From Alcaligenaceae bacterium (GTDB lineage: Bacteria > Pseudomonadota > Gammaproteobacteria > Burkholderiales > Burkholderiaceae_B): a DNA stretch of 5,241 bases. How positions within the stretch are numbered: position 1 is the stretch's first letter; each line of letters starts with the position of its first letter. The notes below the pieces were generated by a model. That model worked only from the letters and a program-made list of their open reading frames with translations, did not search any database and had not been told where the DNA came from. The stretch is from positions 1 through 5,241 of the forward strand of contig JAAZGT010000254.1 in NCBI GenBank assembly GCA_012511095.1, written 5' to 3'. Made by a program: the position numbers and the translations under genes. Positions 1-5,241 of this stretch are shown here, piece by piece.

Positions 1-47
1 AAAATGTAGCTTTTATTTTTTACCCTCCATTTCCTTTTAATATTAAC

Positions 48-51
48 GAGG
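48..51 (+). promoter_or_regulatory. Ribosome binding site of pntA
   Basis: GAGG lies 9 bases before the ATG at 61. A TTG codon directly before that ATG is also in frame, but the ATG is the better start because its product begins MRIGIPKE, the usual transhydrogenase alpha start. No convincing -35/-10 pair is visible in the 60 bases before the gene, so the promoter probably lies outside the window. Confidence 0.75.
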
Positions 52-60
52 TATGAATTG

Positions 61-1596
61 ATGAGAATAGGGATTCCTAAGGAGCAATTCGCCGATGAAA
101 CGCGCGTAGCGGCTACACCGACGACAGTTGCACAACTCATTAAGCTTGGTTTTGAGGTCGCAGTAGAATCTGGCGCTGGTCTTTTAGCGAAGTTTGATGA
201 CTCCGCCTACGCCGAAGCTGGAGCAAGCGTAGTTAGTCGCGATGAGATTTTTAAAAACGACTTAATTTACAAAATTAATGCGCCTAGCGATGCAGAAATC
301 GACGCAATGAATGAAGGCACTATTCTAGTATCTTTTATTCAGCCGGCACAAAATCCGGAATTACTCGAAAAGCTCAATGCTAAGAAAATTACCGCCATGG
401 CTGTTGATATGGTGCCACGTATTTCACGTGCTCAATCAATGGACGTTTTATCGTCGATGGCAAATATTAGTGGTTACCGTGCCGTTATTGAGGCAGCACA
501 CCACTTTGGTCGCTTCTTTACGGGTCAAATTACCGCTGCTGGTAAGGTTCCTCCAGCACAGGCATTAGTTATCGGTGCGGGTGTAGCGGGTCTTGCTGCT
601 ATTGGTGCAGCTGGCTCACTCGGTGCTGTAGTTAAGGCATTCGATACGCGCTTAGAGGTTGCCGAGCAAATTGAATCAATGGGTGGTGAGTTCCTAAAAC
701 TTGACTTCCCTCAAGAGGCTGGTGGCAGTGGCGATGGTTATGCCAAGGTGATGAGTGATGAATTCATCAAAGCCGAGATGGAGCTTTTTGCAGAGCAAGC
801 TAAGGTTGTTGATATCATCATCACCACCGCTGCAATTCCAGGTAAGCCTTCACCCAAGTTAATCACCAAAGAAATGGTTGACTCTATGAAACCGGGCTCA
901 GTCATCGTTGACCTAGCCGCTTTAGGTGGTGGTAACTGTGAGTACACGGTACCAGGTGAGGTATTTGTGACTGATAACAACGTCACCGTGATTGGTTACA
1001 CTGATTTACCTAATCGTTTATCAGGTCAGTCATCACAGCTTTACTCGACTAACTTAGTAAACCTGTCTAAGCTACTTAGCCCTGAAAAAGACGGCAATGT
1101 CAAACTCGACTTCGAGGATGTCATTATTCGCAATATGACAGTGACTCACGACGGCGAACTCATGTTCCCGCCTCCTCCGATCCAAGTATCTGCCGCACCT
1201 GCACAAACTGCTCCTGCAGCTGCCCCAGTCAAGGTAGAAAAAGAGTCTAAACCGCTATGGCAACGCTTAGCTCTCCCAGTGATTGGTGTTGCGATTTACT
1301 TATGGGCAAGCCATTACGCCCCTCAAGAGTTTTTAAATCACTTAACAGTATTTATGTTGAGCTGTGTTGTTGGTTACTACGTCGTTTGGAACGTTACACA
1401 TGCATTACATACCCCACTCATGTCTGTGACCAATGCTATTTCTGGCATTATTATTGTTGGTGCAGTGATACAGATGTCCAATATTAGCGGTTTTGCTAGC
1501 TTCTTAGCCTTCATCTCCGTGTTCCTAGTCAGCATCAACATTTTTGGTGGCTTCTATGTCACACGTCGTATGCTTAACATGTTTCGTAAAGGGTAA
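61..1596 (+). CDS. pntA: NAD(P) transhydrogenase, alpha subunit (fused type)
   Basis: This is the alpha subunit of the membrane transhydrogenase, which couples proton entry to hydride transfer from NADH to NADP+. The 511-residue product is close to the 510 of E. coli PntA. Residues 1 to about 375 form the cytoplasmic NAD(H)-binding domain I. The Rossmann motif GAGVAG is at 172-177. The loop RISRAQSMD carries Arg120, Gln125 and Asp128, with the spacing of the RQD loop known from the Rhodospirillum rubrum enzyme. An Ala/Pro-rich linker (about 376-398) leads to four predicted membrane helices (roughly 401-418, 427-447, 456-473, 478-498), the alpha part of domain II. The gene is intact, with domain I and the membrane part in one chain, whereas many bacteria split them into pntAA and pntAB. 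Its partner pntB follows after 10 bases. Confidence 0.97.
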   Translation: MRIGIPKEQFADETRVAATPTTVAQLIKLGFEVAVESGAGLLAKFDDSAYAEAGASVVSRDEIFKNDLIYKINAPSDAEIDAMNEGTILVSFIQPAQNPELLEKLNAKKITAMAVDMVPRISRAQSMDVLSSMANISGYRAVIEAAHHFGRFFTGQITAAGKVPPAQALVIGAGVAGLAAIGAAGSLGAVVKAFDTRLEVAEQIESMGGEFLKLDFPQEAGGSGDGYAKVMSDEFIKAEMELFAEQAKVVDIIITTAAIPGKPSPKLITKEMVDSMKPGSVIVDLAALGGGNCEYTVPGEVFVTDNNVTVIGYTDLPNRLSGQSSQLYSTNLVNLSKLLSPEKDGNVKLDFEDVIIRNMTVTHDGELMFPPPPIQVSAAPAQTAPAAAPVKVEKESKPLWQRLALPVIGVAIYLWASHYAPQEFLNHLTVFMLSCVVGYYVVWNVTHALHTPLMSVTNAISGIIIVGAVIQMSNISGFASFLAFISVFLVSINIFGGFYVTRRMLNMFRKG

Positions 1597-1599
1597 GGA
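1595..1599 (+). promoter_or_regulatory. Ribosome binding site of pntB, overlapping the pntA stop
   Basis: AAGGA lies 7 bases before the pntB ATG at 1607, and its first two bases are the last two of the pntA TAA stop codon. Ribosomes finishing pntA therefore end on the pntB initiation site. This fits translational coupling, which would keep the two subunits in balance; the coupling itself is inferred. Confidence 0.7.
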
Positions 1600-1606
1600 T
1601 TAGATT

Positions 1607-2986
1607 ATGTCAGCAGGATTAGTAACAGCTGCCTATATTATTGCAGCATTATTTTTTATCTTGAGCTTGGCCGGTCTGTCAAACCAAGAAACAGCTCGTC
1701 GCGGTAACGTATACGGTATTGCTGGTATGGCGATTGCCTTAGTGACGACCATTTTTGCTGAAGGCACTAATGGCGTTGCTTGGATTATTGTTGCCATGCT
1801 ACTTGGTGCAGTTATCGGTATTTATCGTGCCAAAAAAGTTGAAATGACCGAAATGCCTGAGCTAATTGCTATTCTTCACAGCTTTGTGGGTTTAGCAGCC
1901 GTTTTTGTTGGCTTCAACAGTTATATGGACCGTGCCGCTGTAGCCCCAGAAATGCACAACATTCACTTAGTTGAGGTATTCCTAGGTGTGTTTATTGGTG
2001 CTGTGACTTTCACAGGCTCAATTGTGGCCTTCGGTAAGCTAAACGGCAAATTAAGCAGTAAGCCATTGTCTATACCGCACAAACACAAGCTTAATTTACT
2101 AGCTATTGTTGTGTCAGTATTGCTTTTAATCATGTTCGTTAAAGCCGGTGGCTCTACCTTTGCATTAGTCGTTATGACTCTTATCGCCCTAGCCTTTGGT
2201 TGGCACTTAGTTGCTTCCATTGGTGGTGCTGATATGCCAGTTGTGATTTCAATGCTTAACTCATACTCTGGCTGGGCTGCAGCAGCAGCTGGTTTCATGC
2301 TCGGTAACGACCTCTTAATCGTGACTGGTGCATTAGTAGGTTCTTCGGGTGCGATCCTTTCTTATATCATGTGTCGTGGTATGAACCGCTCATTTATTTC
2401 AGTCATTGCAGGTGGTTTCGGTACCGATGGTAGCTCTAGCGCCGAAGGCGAAGAAGACGGTGAGTACCGTGAGCTTAGCCCTATTGAGGTTGCTGAGTTA
2501 CTCAAAGGCTCTAAGTCAGTTATCATCACCCCAGGATACGGTATGGCCGTTGCACAAGCACAATATCCTGTGGCTCAAATCACAGAGACCTTACGTGCTC
2601 AAGGTGTTAATGTACGCTTTGGTATTCACCCCGTTGCGGGTCGTTTACCAGGTCATATGAACGTATTATTAGCTGAGGCTAAGGTACCTTATGACATCGT
2701 TTTAGAAATGGATGAAATTAACGATGACTTCCCTGAGACTGATGTAGTACTCGTAATTGGTGCTAACGATACCGTTAACCCGTCAGCCCAAACTGACCCT
2801 AACAGCCCTATTGCTGGCATGCCGGTATTACATGTTTGGGAAGCCGAAAGCGTGGTGATCTTAAAGCGCTCAATGAGCACTGGTTATGCTGGTGTACAAA
2901 ACCCTCTATTCTTTAAAGAAAATAGCTATATGTGCTTTGGAGATGCCAAAGATACCATGTTAGCTGTACTAGAGGCTTTAAAATAA
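1607..2986 (+). CDS. pntB: NAD(P) transhydrogenase, beta subunit
   Basis: This is the beta subunit, which supplies most of the proton channel and the NADP(H) site. The 459-residue product compares with 462 in E. coli. Residues 1 to about 265 are strongly hydrophobic and contain the membrane helices of domain II. His91 in ILHSFVG matches the functionally important His91 of E. coli PntB, and Asp209 and Asn218 in the GGADM...LNSYSGW stretch match its Asp213/Asn222 pair. An acidic hinge (about 275-290) leads to domain III, the NADP(H)-binding part, with PGYGMAVAQAQ at 309-319, GANDTVNPSA at 385-394 and KRSMSTGYAG at 420-429. Lys420 and Arg421 sit where the family contacts the 2'-phosphate of NADP. 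All key residues are present, so an active enzyme is expected. It is the second gene of the pntA operon and ends just before a strong terminator. Confidence 0.97.
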   Translation: MSAGLVTAAYIIAALFFILSLAGLSNQETARRGNVYGIAGMAIALVTTIFAEGTNGVAWIIVAMLLGAVIGIYRAKKVEMTEMPELIAILHSFVGLAAVFVGFNSYMDRAAVAPEMHNIHLVEVFLGVFIGAVTFTGSIVAFGKLNGKLSSKPLSIPHKHKLNLLAIVVSVLLLIMFVKAGGSTFALVVMTLIALAFGWHLVASIGGADMPVVISMLNSYSGWAAAAAGFMLGNDLLIVTGALVGSSGAILSYIMCRGMNRSFISVIAGGFGTDGSSSAEGEEDGEYRELSPIEVAELLKGSKSVIITPGYGMAVAQAQYPVAQITETLRAQGVNVRFGIHPVAGRLPGHMNVLLAEAKVPYDIVLEMDEINDDFPETDVVLVIGANDTVNPSAQTDPNSPIAGMPVLHVWEAESVVILKRSMSTGYAGVQNPLFFKENSYMCFGDAKDTMLAVLEALK

Positions 2987-3004
2987 ACAAGCTTAAAAGA
3001 CTAA

Positions 3005-3038
3005 GGGCGTTTGATTAATGATCAAACGCCCTTTTTTT
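3005..3038 (+). terminator. Intrinsic terminator of the pntAB operon
   Basis: A perfect 11-base-pair stem (GGGCGTTTGAT at 3005-3015 with ATCAAACGCCC at 3021-3031) encloses a 5-base loop and is followed by seven T at 3032-3038. It begins 18 bases after the pntB stop. On the opposite strand the stem is followed only by TTAGTCTTTT, so it could be a weaker second stop for transcription arriving from the MerR gene. Confidence 0.93.
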
Positions 3039-3048
3039 GTATGTAAGA

Positions 3049-3072
3049 AACTTATTAAGCTTTTAATAAGTT
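3049..3072 (-). terminator. AT-rich stem-loop over the end of the MerR gene, possible terminator
   Basis: AACTTATTAA at 3049-3058 pairs perfectly with TTAATAAGTT at 3063-3072 around a 4-base loop, giving a 10-base-pair stem. Read on the - strand it is followed by TCTTA rather than a clean T run, and each arm has only one G or C, so terminator strength would be low. It contains the stop codon of the MerR-family gene (3055-3057). It may instead protect the transcript 3' end or work together with the hairpin at 3005-3031. Confidence 0.4.
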
Positions 3073-3447
3073 ATCTAAATCTTGAATAATTGACTCAAGA
3101 TCAGTACGAATAGTAGTCATATCATTAGCTGAAATCCGCACTGCTGTATCGGCCTCATCCACATGGCGAGGATTTGCCAAACGATTACGTGCACCAGCAA
3201 TAGTAAAGCCCTGACCGTATAGCAACTCACGAATACGACGAATTAATAATACCTCGTGATGTTGATAATAACGGCGGTTACCCCGACGCTTTACGGGATT
3301 AAGCTGACTAAACTCTTGTTCCCAATAACGTAACACATGAGGTTTAACCTGACATAACTCAGCCACCTCACCAATAGTAAAATAACGCTTAGCGGGAATT
3401 GGAGGTAATTCCGGCGTTTCAGTATTTTGAATCTCTGTTTGTTCCAT
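3055..3447 (-). CDS. Small MerR-family transcriptional regulator, unassigned role
   Basis: The product is a 130-residue DNA-binding protein. Residues 22-91 form a MerR winged helix-turn-helix: FTIGEVAELCQVKPHVLRYW gives the first helices, RRGNRRYY the wing, and LLYGQGFTIAGARNRL the later helices. The remaining 40 or so residues lack a recognisable effector domain and end in a short amphipathic helix (about 113-129) that could mediate dimerisation. The only cysteine, Cys32, lies in the helix-turn-helix, so metal sensing of the MerR/CueR kind is unlikely. The ATG at 3447 is favoured because an in-frame TAG lies 15 bases upstream with no other start codon between; no clear Shine-Dalgarno sequence precedes it. 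From memory, a gene of this kind follows ihfA in many beta- and gammaproteobacteria, but I know of no assigned target. It is separated from ihfA by a terminator-like hairpin, so it is probably transcribed on its own. Confidence 0.9.
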   Translation of the reverse strand: MEQTEIQNTETPELPPIPAKRYFTIGEVAELCQVKPHVLRYWEQEFSQLNPVKRRGNRRYYQHHEVLLIRRIRELLYGQGFTIAGARNRLANPRHVDEADTAVRISANDMTTIRTDLESIIQDLDNLLKA

Positions 3448-3503
3448 CGCATTAGAATACTAGCACCAATAGTGCCAGCGTTTATAATTATTTTGACCTA
3501 TAA

Positions 3504-3512
3504 AGTGTAGCA
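3504..3512 (-). promoter_or_regulatory. Candidate extended -10 promoter element for the MerR gene
   Basis: On the - strand TGC directly precedes TACACT (3509 to 3504), an extended -10 arrangement that can work without a good -35. The hexamer 17 bases upstream (AACGAA, 3532-3527) is indeed poor. Transcription would start near 3497, giving a leader of about 50 bases. It competes with the TATAAT candidate at 3545-3550 as the main promoter. Confidence 0.35.
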
Positions 3513-3544
3513 CAATTCAAGCAGATTTCGTTATCTCAAATCAC

Positions 3545-3573
3545 ATTATATTGCTTGCAATTTAAAACGATAA
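3545..3573 (-). promoter_or_regulatory. Candidate promoter for the MerR gene with consensus TATAAT
   Basis: A perfect TATAAT reads on the - strand from 3550 to 3545. The hexamer 17 bases upstream, TTATCG (3573-3568), matches the -35 consensus at only three positions and overlaps the foot of the ihfA terminator. Transcription would begin near 3538, with a leader of about 90 bases. A 20-base dyad overlaps this -10 (see the entry at 3546-3565), which would suit a regulated promoter. Confidence 0.35.
3546..3565. promoter_or_regulatory. Near-perfect inverted repeat, possible operator
   Basis: Two 9-base arms, TTATATTGC (3546-3554) and GCAATTTAA (3557-3565), are inverted copies with one mismatch around a central TT. 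The dyad covers most of the candidate -10 and reaches into the spacer toward the -35. MerR-family regulators commonly bind dyads between -35 and -10, so self-regulation of the neighbouring gene is conceivable. The arms are AT-rich, so chance is a real alternative. Confidence 0.35.
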
Positions 3574-3610
3574 AGGCAGTGTATTTTTAAACATAAACAC
3601 ACTGCCTTTA
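3564..3610 (-). terminator. Hairpin terminator after ihfA
   Basis: Read on the - strand, a perfect 12-base-pair stem is formed by TAAAGGCAGTGT (3610-3599) and ACACTGCCTTTA (3582-3571), with a 16-base loop. The G/C-containing core GGCAGTGT/ACACTGCC is followed by TTTATCGTTTT. The interrupted T tract suggests a moderate terminator that may let some transcription run on into the MerR gene. It lies 20 bases after the ihfA stop. Confidence 0.7.
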
Positions 3611-3630
3611 TTGAGATTAACCCTAAAAAA

Positions 3631-3939
3631 TTATTCAGTCGTCACATCGACCGCTTCTTTTAACTTTTGACTTGCATGAAAAGTCACTACACGTCGAGCA
3701 GAAATAGGAATTAAATCGCCCGTTTTAGGGTTACGACCTGGACGCGCTGCTTTATCTCTTAACTGGAAATTACCAAAACCAGAAATTCTGACTGGCTCAC
3801 CAGCAATCAAGACCTCGCTGATTTGACCAAAAAACGCATCAACAATATCTTTTGCTTCACGTTTATTGACTCCAACACGATCATAAAGTAGCTCGGTTAA
3901 ATCTGCTTTGGTTAAAGAAGGCTTAGCTATAGTTGTCAT
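3631..3939 (-). CDS. ihfA: Integration host factor, alpha subunit
   Basis: IHF alpha pairs with IHF beta to form a sequence-specific DNA-bending protein of the nucleoid, used in transcription, replication and site-specific recombination. The 102-residue product (E. coli 99) has the HU/IHF fold. An N-terminal helical part (about 9-46) leads to ISGFGNFQLRDK (52-63) and the DNA-binding arm with RPGRNPKTG (66-74). Pro67 in that motif corresponds to the proline that wedges into DNA. IPISARRVVTFHASQKLK (77-94) matches the alpha rather than the beta or HU type. The ATG at 3939 is chosen over the TTG just before it because GAGGA (3950-3946) is 6 bases from the ATG but only 3 from the TTG. It lies 15 bases after pheT, the standard pheT-ihfA order, so co-transcription is likely. 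The ending VTFHASQKLK resembles betaproteobacterial proteins as I recall them. Confidence 0.96.
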   Translation of the reverse strand: MTTIAKPSLTKADLTELLYDRVGVNKREAKDIVDAFFGQISEVLIAGEPVRISGFGNFQLRDKAARPGRNPKTGDLIPISARRVVTFHASQKLKEAVDVTTE

Positions 3940-3945
3940 CAACTG

Positions 3946-3950
3946 TCCTC
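3946..3950 (-). promoter_or_regulatory. Ribosome binding site of ihfA
   Basis: GAGGA on the - strand sits in the 15-base gap between pheT and ihfA, 6 bases before the ATG at 3939. Its spacing decides the ihfA start in favour of this ATG over the adjacent TTG. Confidence 0.8.
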
Positions 3951-3954
3951 AATA

Positions 3955-5241
3955 TTATCTTAGTCTTAGACCTAGTTTTTCAACTAAAGTATTAAGAATT
4001 CGTTTCATTAACTCTTCAACCTGAGCATCTTCAAGCGTCGCTTTAGCATCTTGGAACATAAAGCGCATTGCTAAACTACGTTCATTTTGCTCAGATTTTT
4101 GATCTCTCCAAACATCAAACAGAGTAATATCTCTTAAGATGCCCTCTTGGCGTATACTCGCTAAGGCATCAAGTACCTCTTGATAGTTAAGCTCTGCAGG
4201 TGCCCATACCGCTAAGTCACGAATCACTACCGGCTGTTTAGAGACTTCCTTATAAACAACTAAATCATGATCCATTAATGGTTTAATGTCAATCTCAAAA
4301 ACCACTGGTGCAGTCTGTAAATCTAAATCAGCTAACCACTGAGGATGGATTTCACCGATGATACCGATTTTTTGTTCGCGATAATAAATTGCCGCACTAC
4401 GACCTGGATGTAAAGCTGGATGCTCTTCAGCCACAAAACGCAGGTCTTCTGCTTGTGAGCCTAAAAGATTTTCTAGATCATTTTTAAGATCGAAGAAATC
4501 AACCTGACGAGCTTTTTCACCCCACTGCTCTGGATGCGCTAAGCCCCAGCTCGCAGCAGCAAAATGTAATGGCTGATCAATACCCTTAACTGTTTTTTCA
4601 CTCGCCTTGACCTCTGGATCATCAAAGAACACTCGACCTAATTCAAAGACACGTACACGATTCTGGCGATACTTAGCGTTATGTGAAATATTTTTCAATA
4701 AACCACCAATTAAGCTAGTACGCATAACGGCGTATTGAGCAAAAATAGGATTCAATAAACGAATCGGATTTTCATTATTTTGGTAGTTTCTTTCCCAGTT
4801 CTCATCAACGAAGCTGTAATTAACGACTTCTTGATAATCCATACCAGCCATCAAATGACGGAACATATGCGGCGAACGACGTACCTCTGGGAATGGGAAA
4901 ATATTGGCTTGTACCACTGGTTCTCGTGCTGGAATACGTTCGAAACCATAGACACGAGCAACCTCTTCAATGAGATCTTCTTCGATATTAATATCAAAAC
5001 GATAGGATGGCGCATTAACAGTAAATACATTTTCAGCATCTACCTCGAACTCAAACTCAAGGTCGCTAAAGATTTGCTTAACCTCTTCGACTGAAACATC
5101 AACACCTAAGACCTTATTACAACGAGCCAAGCGCATCTTTACTTGGTTGCGTTCAGGCAAATTAATCACTTGATCAATCACTCGGGCTGCTTTACCACCA
5201 CAAACCTCAAGAATTAAGCGACTCATGTATTCGATATGCTC
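3955..5241 (-). CDS. pheT: Phenylalanyl-tRNA synthetase, beta subunit (C-terminal part, cut by window edge)
   Basis: PheT is the large subunit of the tetrameric enzyme that charges tRNA-Phe in the cytoplasm. Only about 428 of the usual 795 or so residues are present. The frame is open to the window edge (EHIEY before MSRLILEV), so the ATG at 5226 is internal. The N-terminal tRNA-binding, B1 and B3/4 editing parts lie outside. Counted from the edge, residues about 30-105 are the B5 domain; Asp83, Asp89, Glu92 and Glu93 have the spacing of the magnesium ligands in the Thermus enzyme. Residues about 115-315 are the catalytic-like core (RHLMAGMDYQEVVNYSF, MRTSLIGGLL, RVFELGRVF). Residues about 333-428 are the FDX-ACB anticodon-binding domain (SKQPVVIRDLAVW, LFDVWRD). 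The stop at 3955-3957 is followed after 15 bases by ihfA. pheS would be expected upstream, beyond the edge. Confidence 0.96.
   Translation of the reverse strand, partial: EHIEYMSRLILEVCGGKAARVIDQVINLPERNQVKMRLARCNKVLGVDVSVEEVKQIFSDLEFEFEVDAENVFTVNAPSYRFDINIEEDLIEEVARVYGFERIPAREPVVQANIFPFPEVRRSPHMFRHLMAGMDYQEVVNYSFVDENWERNYQNNENPIRLLNPIFAQYAVMRTSLIGGLLKNISHNAKYRQNRVRVFELGRVFFDDPEVKASEKTVKGIDQPLHFAAASWGLAHPEQWGEKARQVDFFDLKNDLENLLGSQAEDLRFVAEEHPALHPGRSAAIYYREQKIGIIGEIHPQWLADLDLQTAPVVFEIDIKPLMDHDLVVYKEVSKQPVVIRDLAVWAPAELNYQEVLDALASIRQEGILRDITLFDVWRDQKSEQNERSLAMRFMFQDAKATLEDAQVEELMKRILNTLVEKLGLRLR

Noticed and set aside
738..986. Open frame of 82 codons on the - strand inside pntA, with similar frames inside pntB and pheT on both strands.
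   Set aside because: They lie wholly inside strongly conserved genes, show no recognisable protein features, and are shadows of the real coding frames.
2269..2291. GCAGCAGCAGC run in pntB as a possible unstable repeat.
   Set aside because: It encodes the conserved alanine stretch after SGW in PntB and contains only about three repeat units.
3461..3476. Short inverted repeat GCAC...GTGC just upstream of the MerR gene start.
   Set aside because: The arms are only 4 bases around a 5-base loop, which is expected by chance.
3448..3630. Possible small RNA or tRNA gene in the gap between the MerR gene and ihfA.
   Set aside because: No cloverleaf or T-loop motif is visible, and the structure present is accounted for by the ihfA terminator and promoter-like elements.
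3954..3983. Promoter-like pair TTGAAA / GATAAT with an 18-base spacer on the - strand at the end of pheT.
   Set aside because: Transcription would start within or next to the ihfA ribosome binding site at 3946-3950, leaving almost no leader, so it is unlikely to drive normal ihfA translation. E. coli has an ihfA promoter inside pheT, but farther upstream.
3138..4397. CCGCACT-like words that recall the Pasteurellaceae DNA uptake sequence.
   Set aside because: The full 9-base core does not occur in either place and the word is not enriched, so it gives no evidence of an uptake signal.

Overview
The window reads as ordinary chromosomal housekeeping DNA from a moderately AT-rich proteobacterium. 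The ihfA product and the small MerR protein look most like Burkholderiales proteins, for example the ihfA C-terminal stretch VVTFHASQKLK and the merR segment PPIPAKRYFTIGEV. This comparison is from memory. A low-GC relative of the Alcaligenaceae is my best guess, and a gammaproteobacterium cannot be excluded. I see no mobile element, CRISPR array, rRNA or tRNA gene, toxin or defence gene.

Layout: positions 1-60 are leader sequence. A two-gene operon on the + strand, pntA (61-1596) and pntB (1607-2986), encodes the complete proton-translocating NAD(P) transhydrogenase. The alpha subunit is of the fused, E. coli-like type. The operon closes with a textbook intrinsic terminator at 3005-3038.

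From the right edge, a second block runs on the - strand and converges on the first. It holds the C-terminal half of pheT (phenylalanyl-tRNA synthetase beta, entering from beyond the window), then ihfA (IHF alpha subunit), then a short MerR-family regulator gene. pheT and ihfA are separated by 15 bases and look co-transcribed. ihfA is followed by a hairpin terminator. The regulator gene probably has its own promoter in the 183-base gap, where a 20-base near-perfect dyad overlaps a perfect TATAAT.

The pntAB product works in the cytoplasmic membrane, using the proton gradient to make NADPH from NADH. The other block serves translation (PheRS), DNA bending (IHF) and an unassigned regulatory role (MerR protein). 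The two blocks have no evident functional link. I did not find an undescribed system. The best leads are the orphan MerR regulator with its candidate operator, the hairpins at the convergent gene ends, and a possible difference in origin between pntAB and its neighbours.
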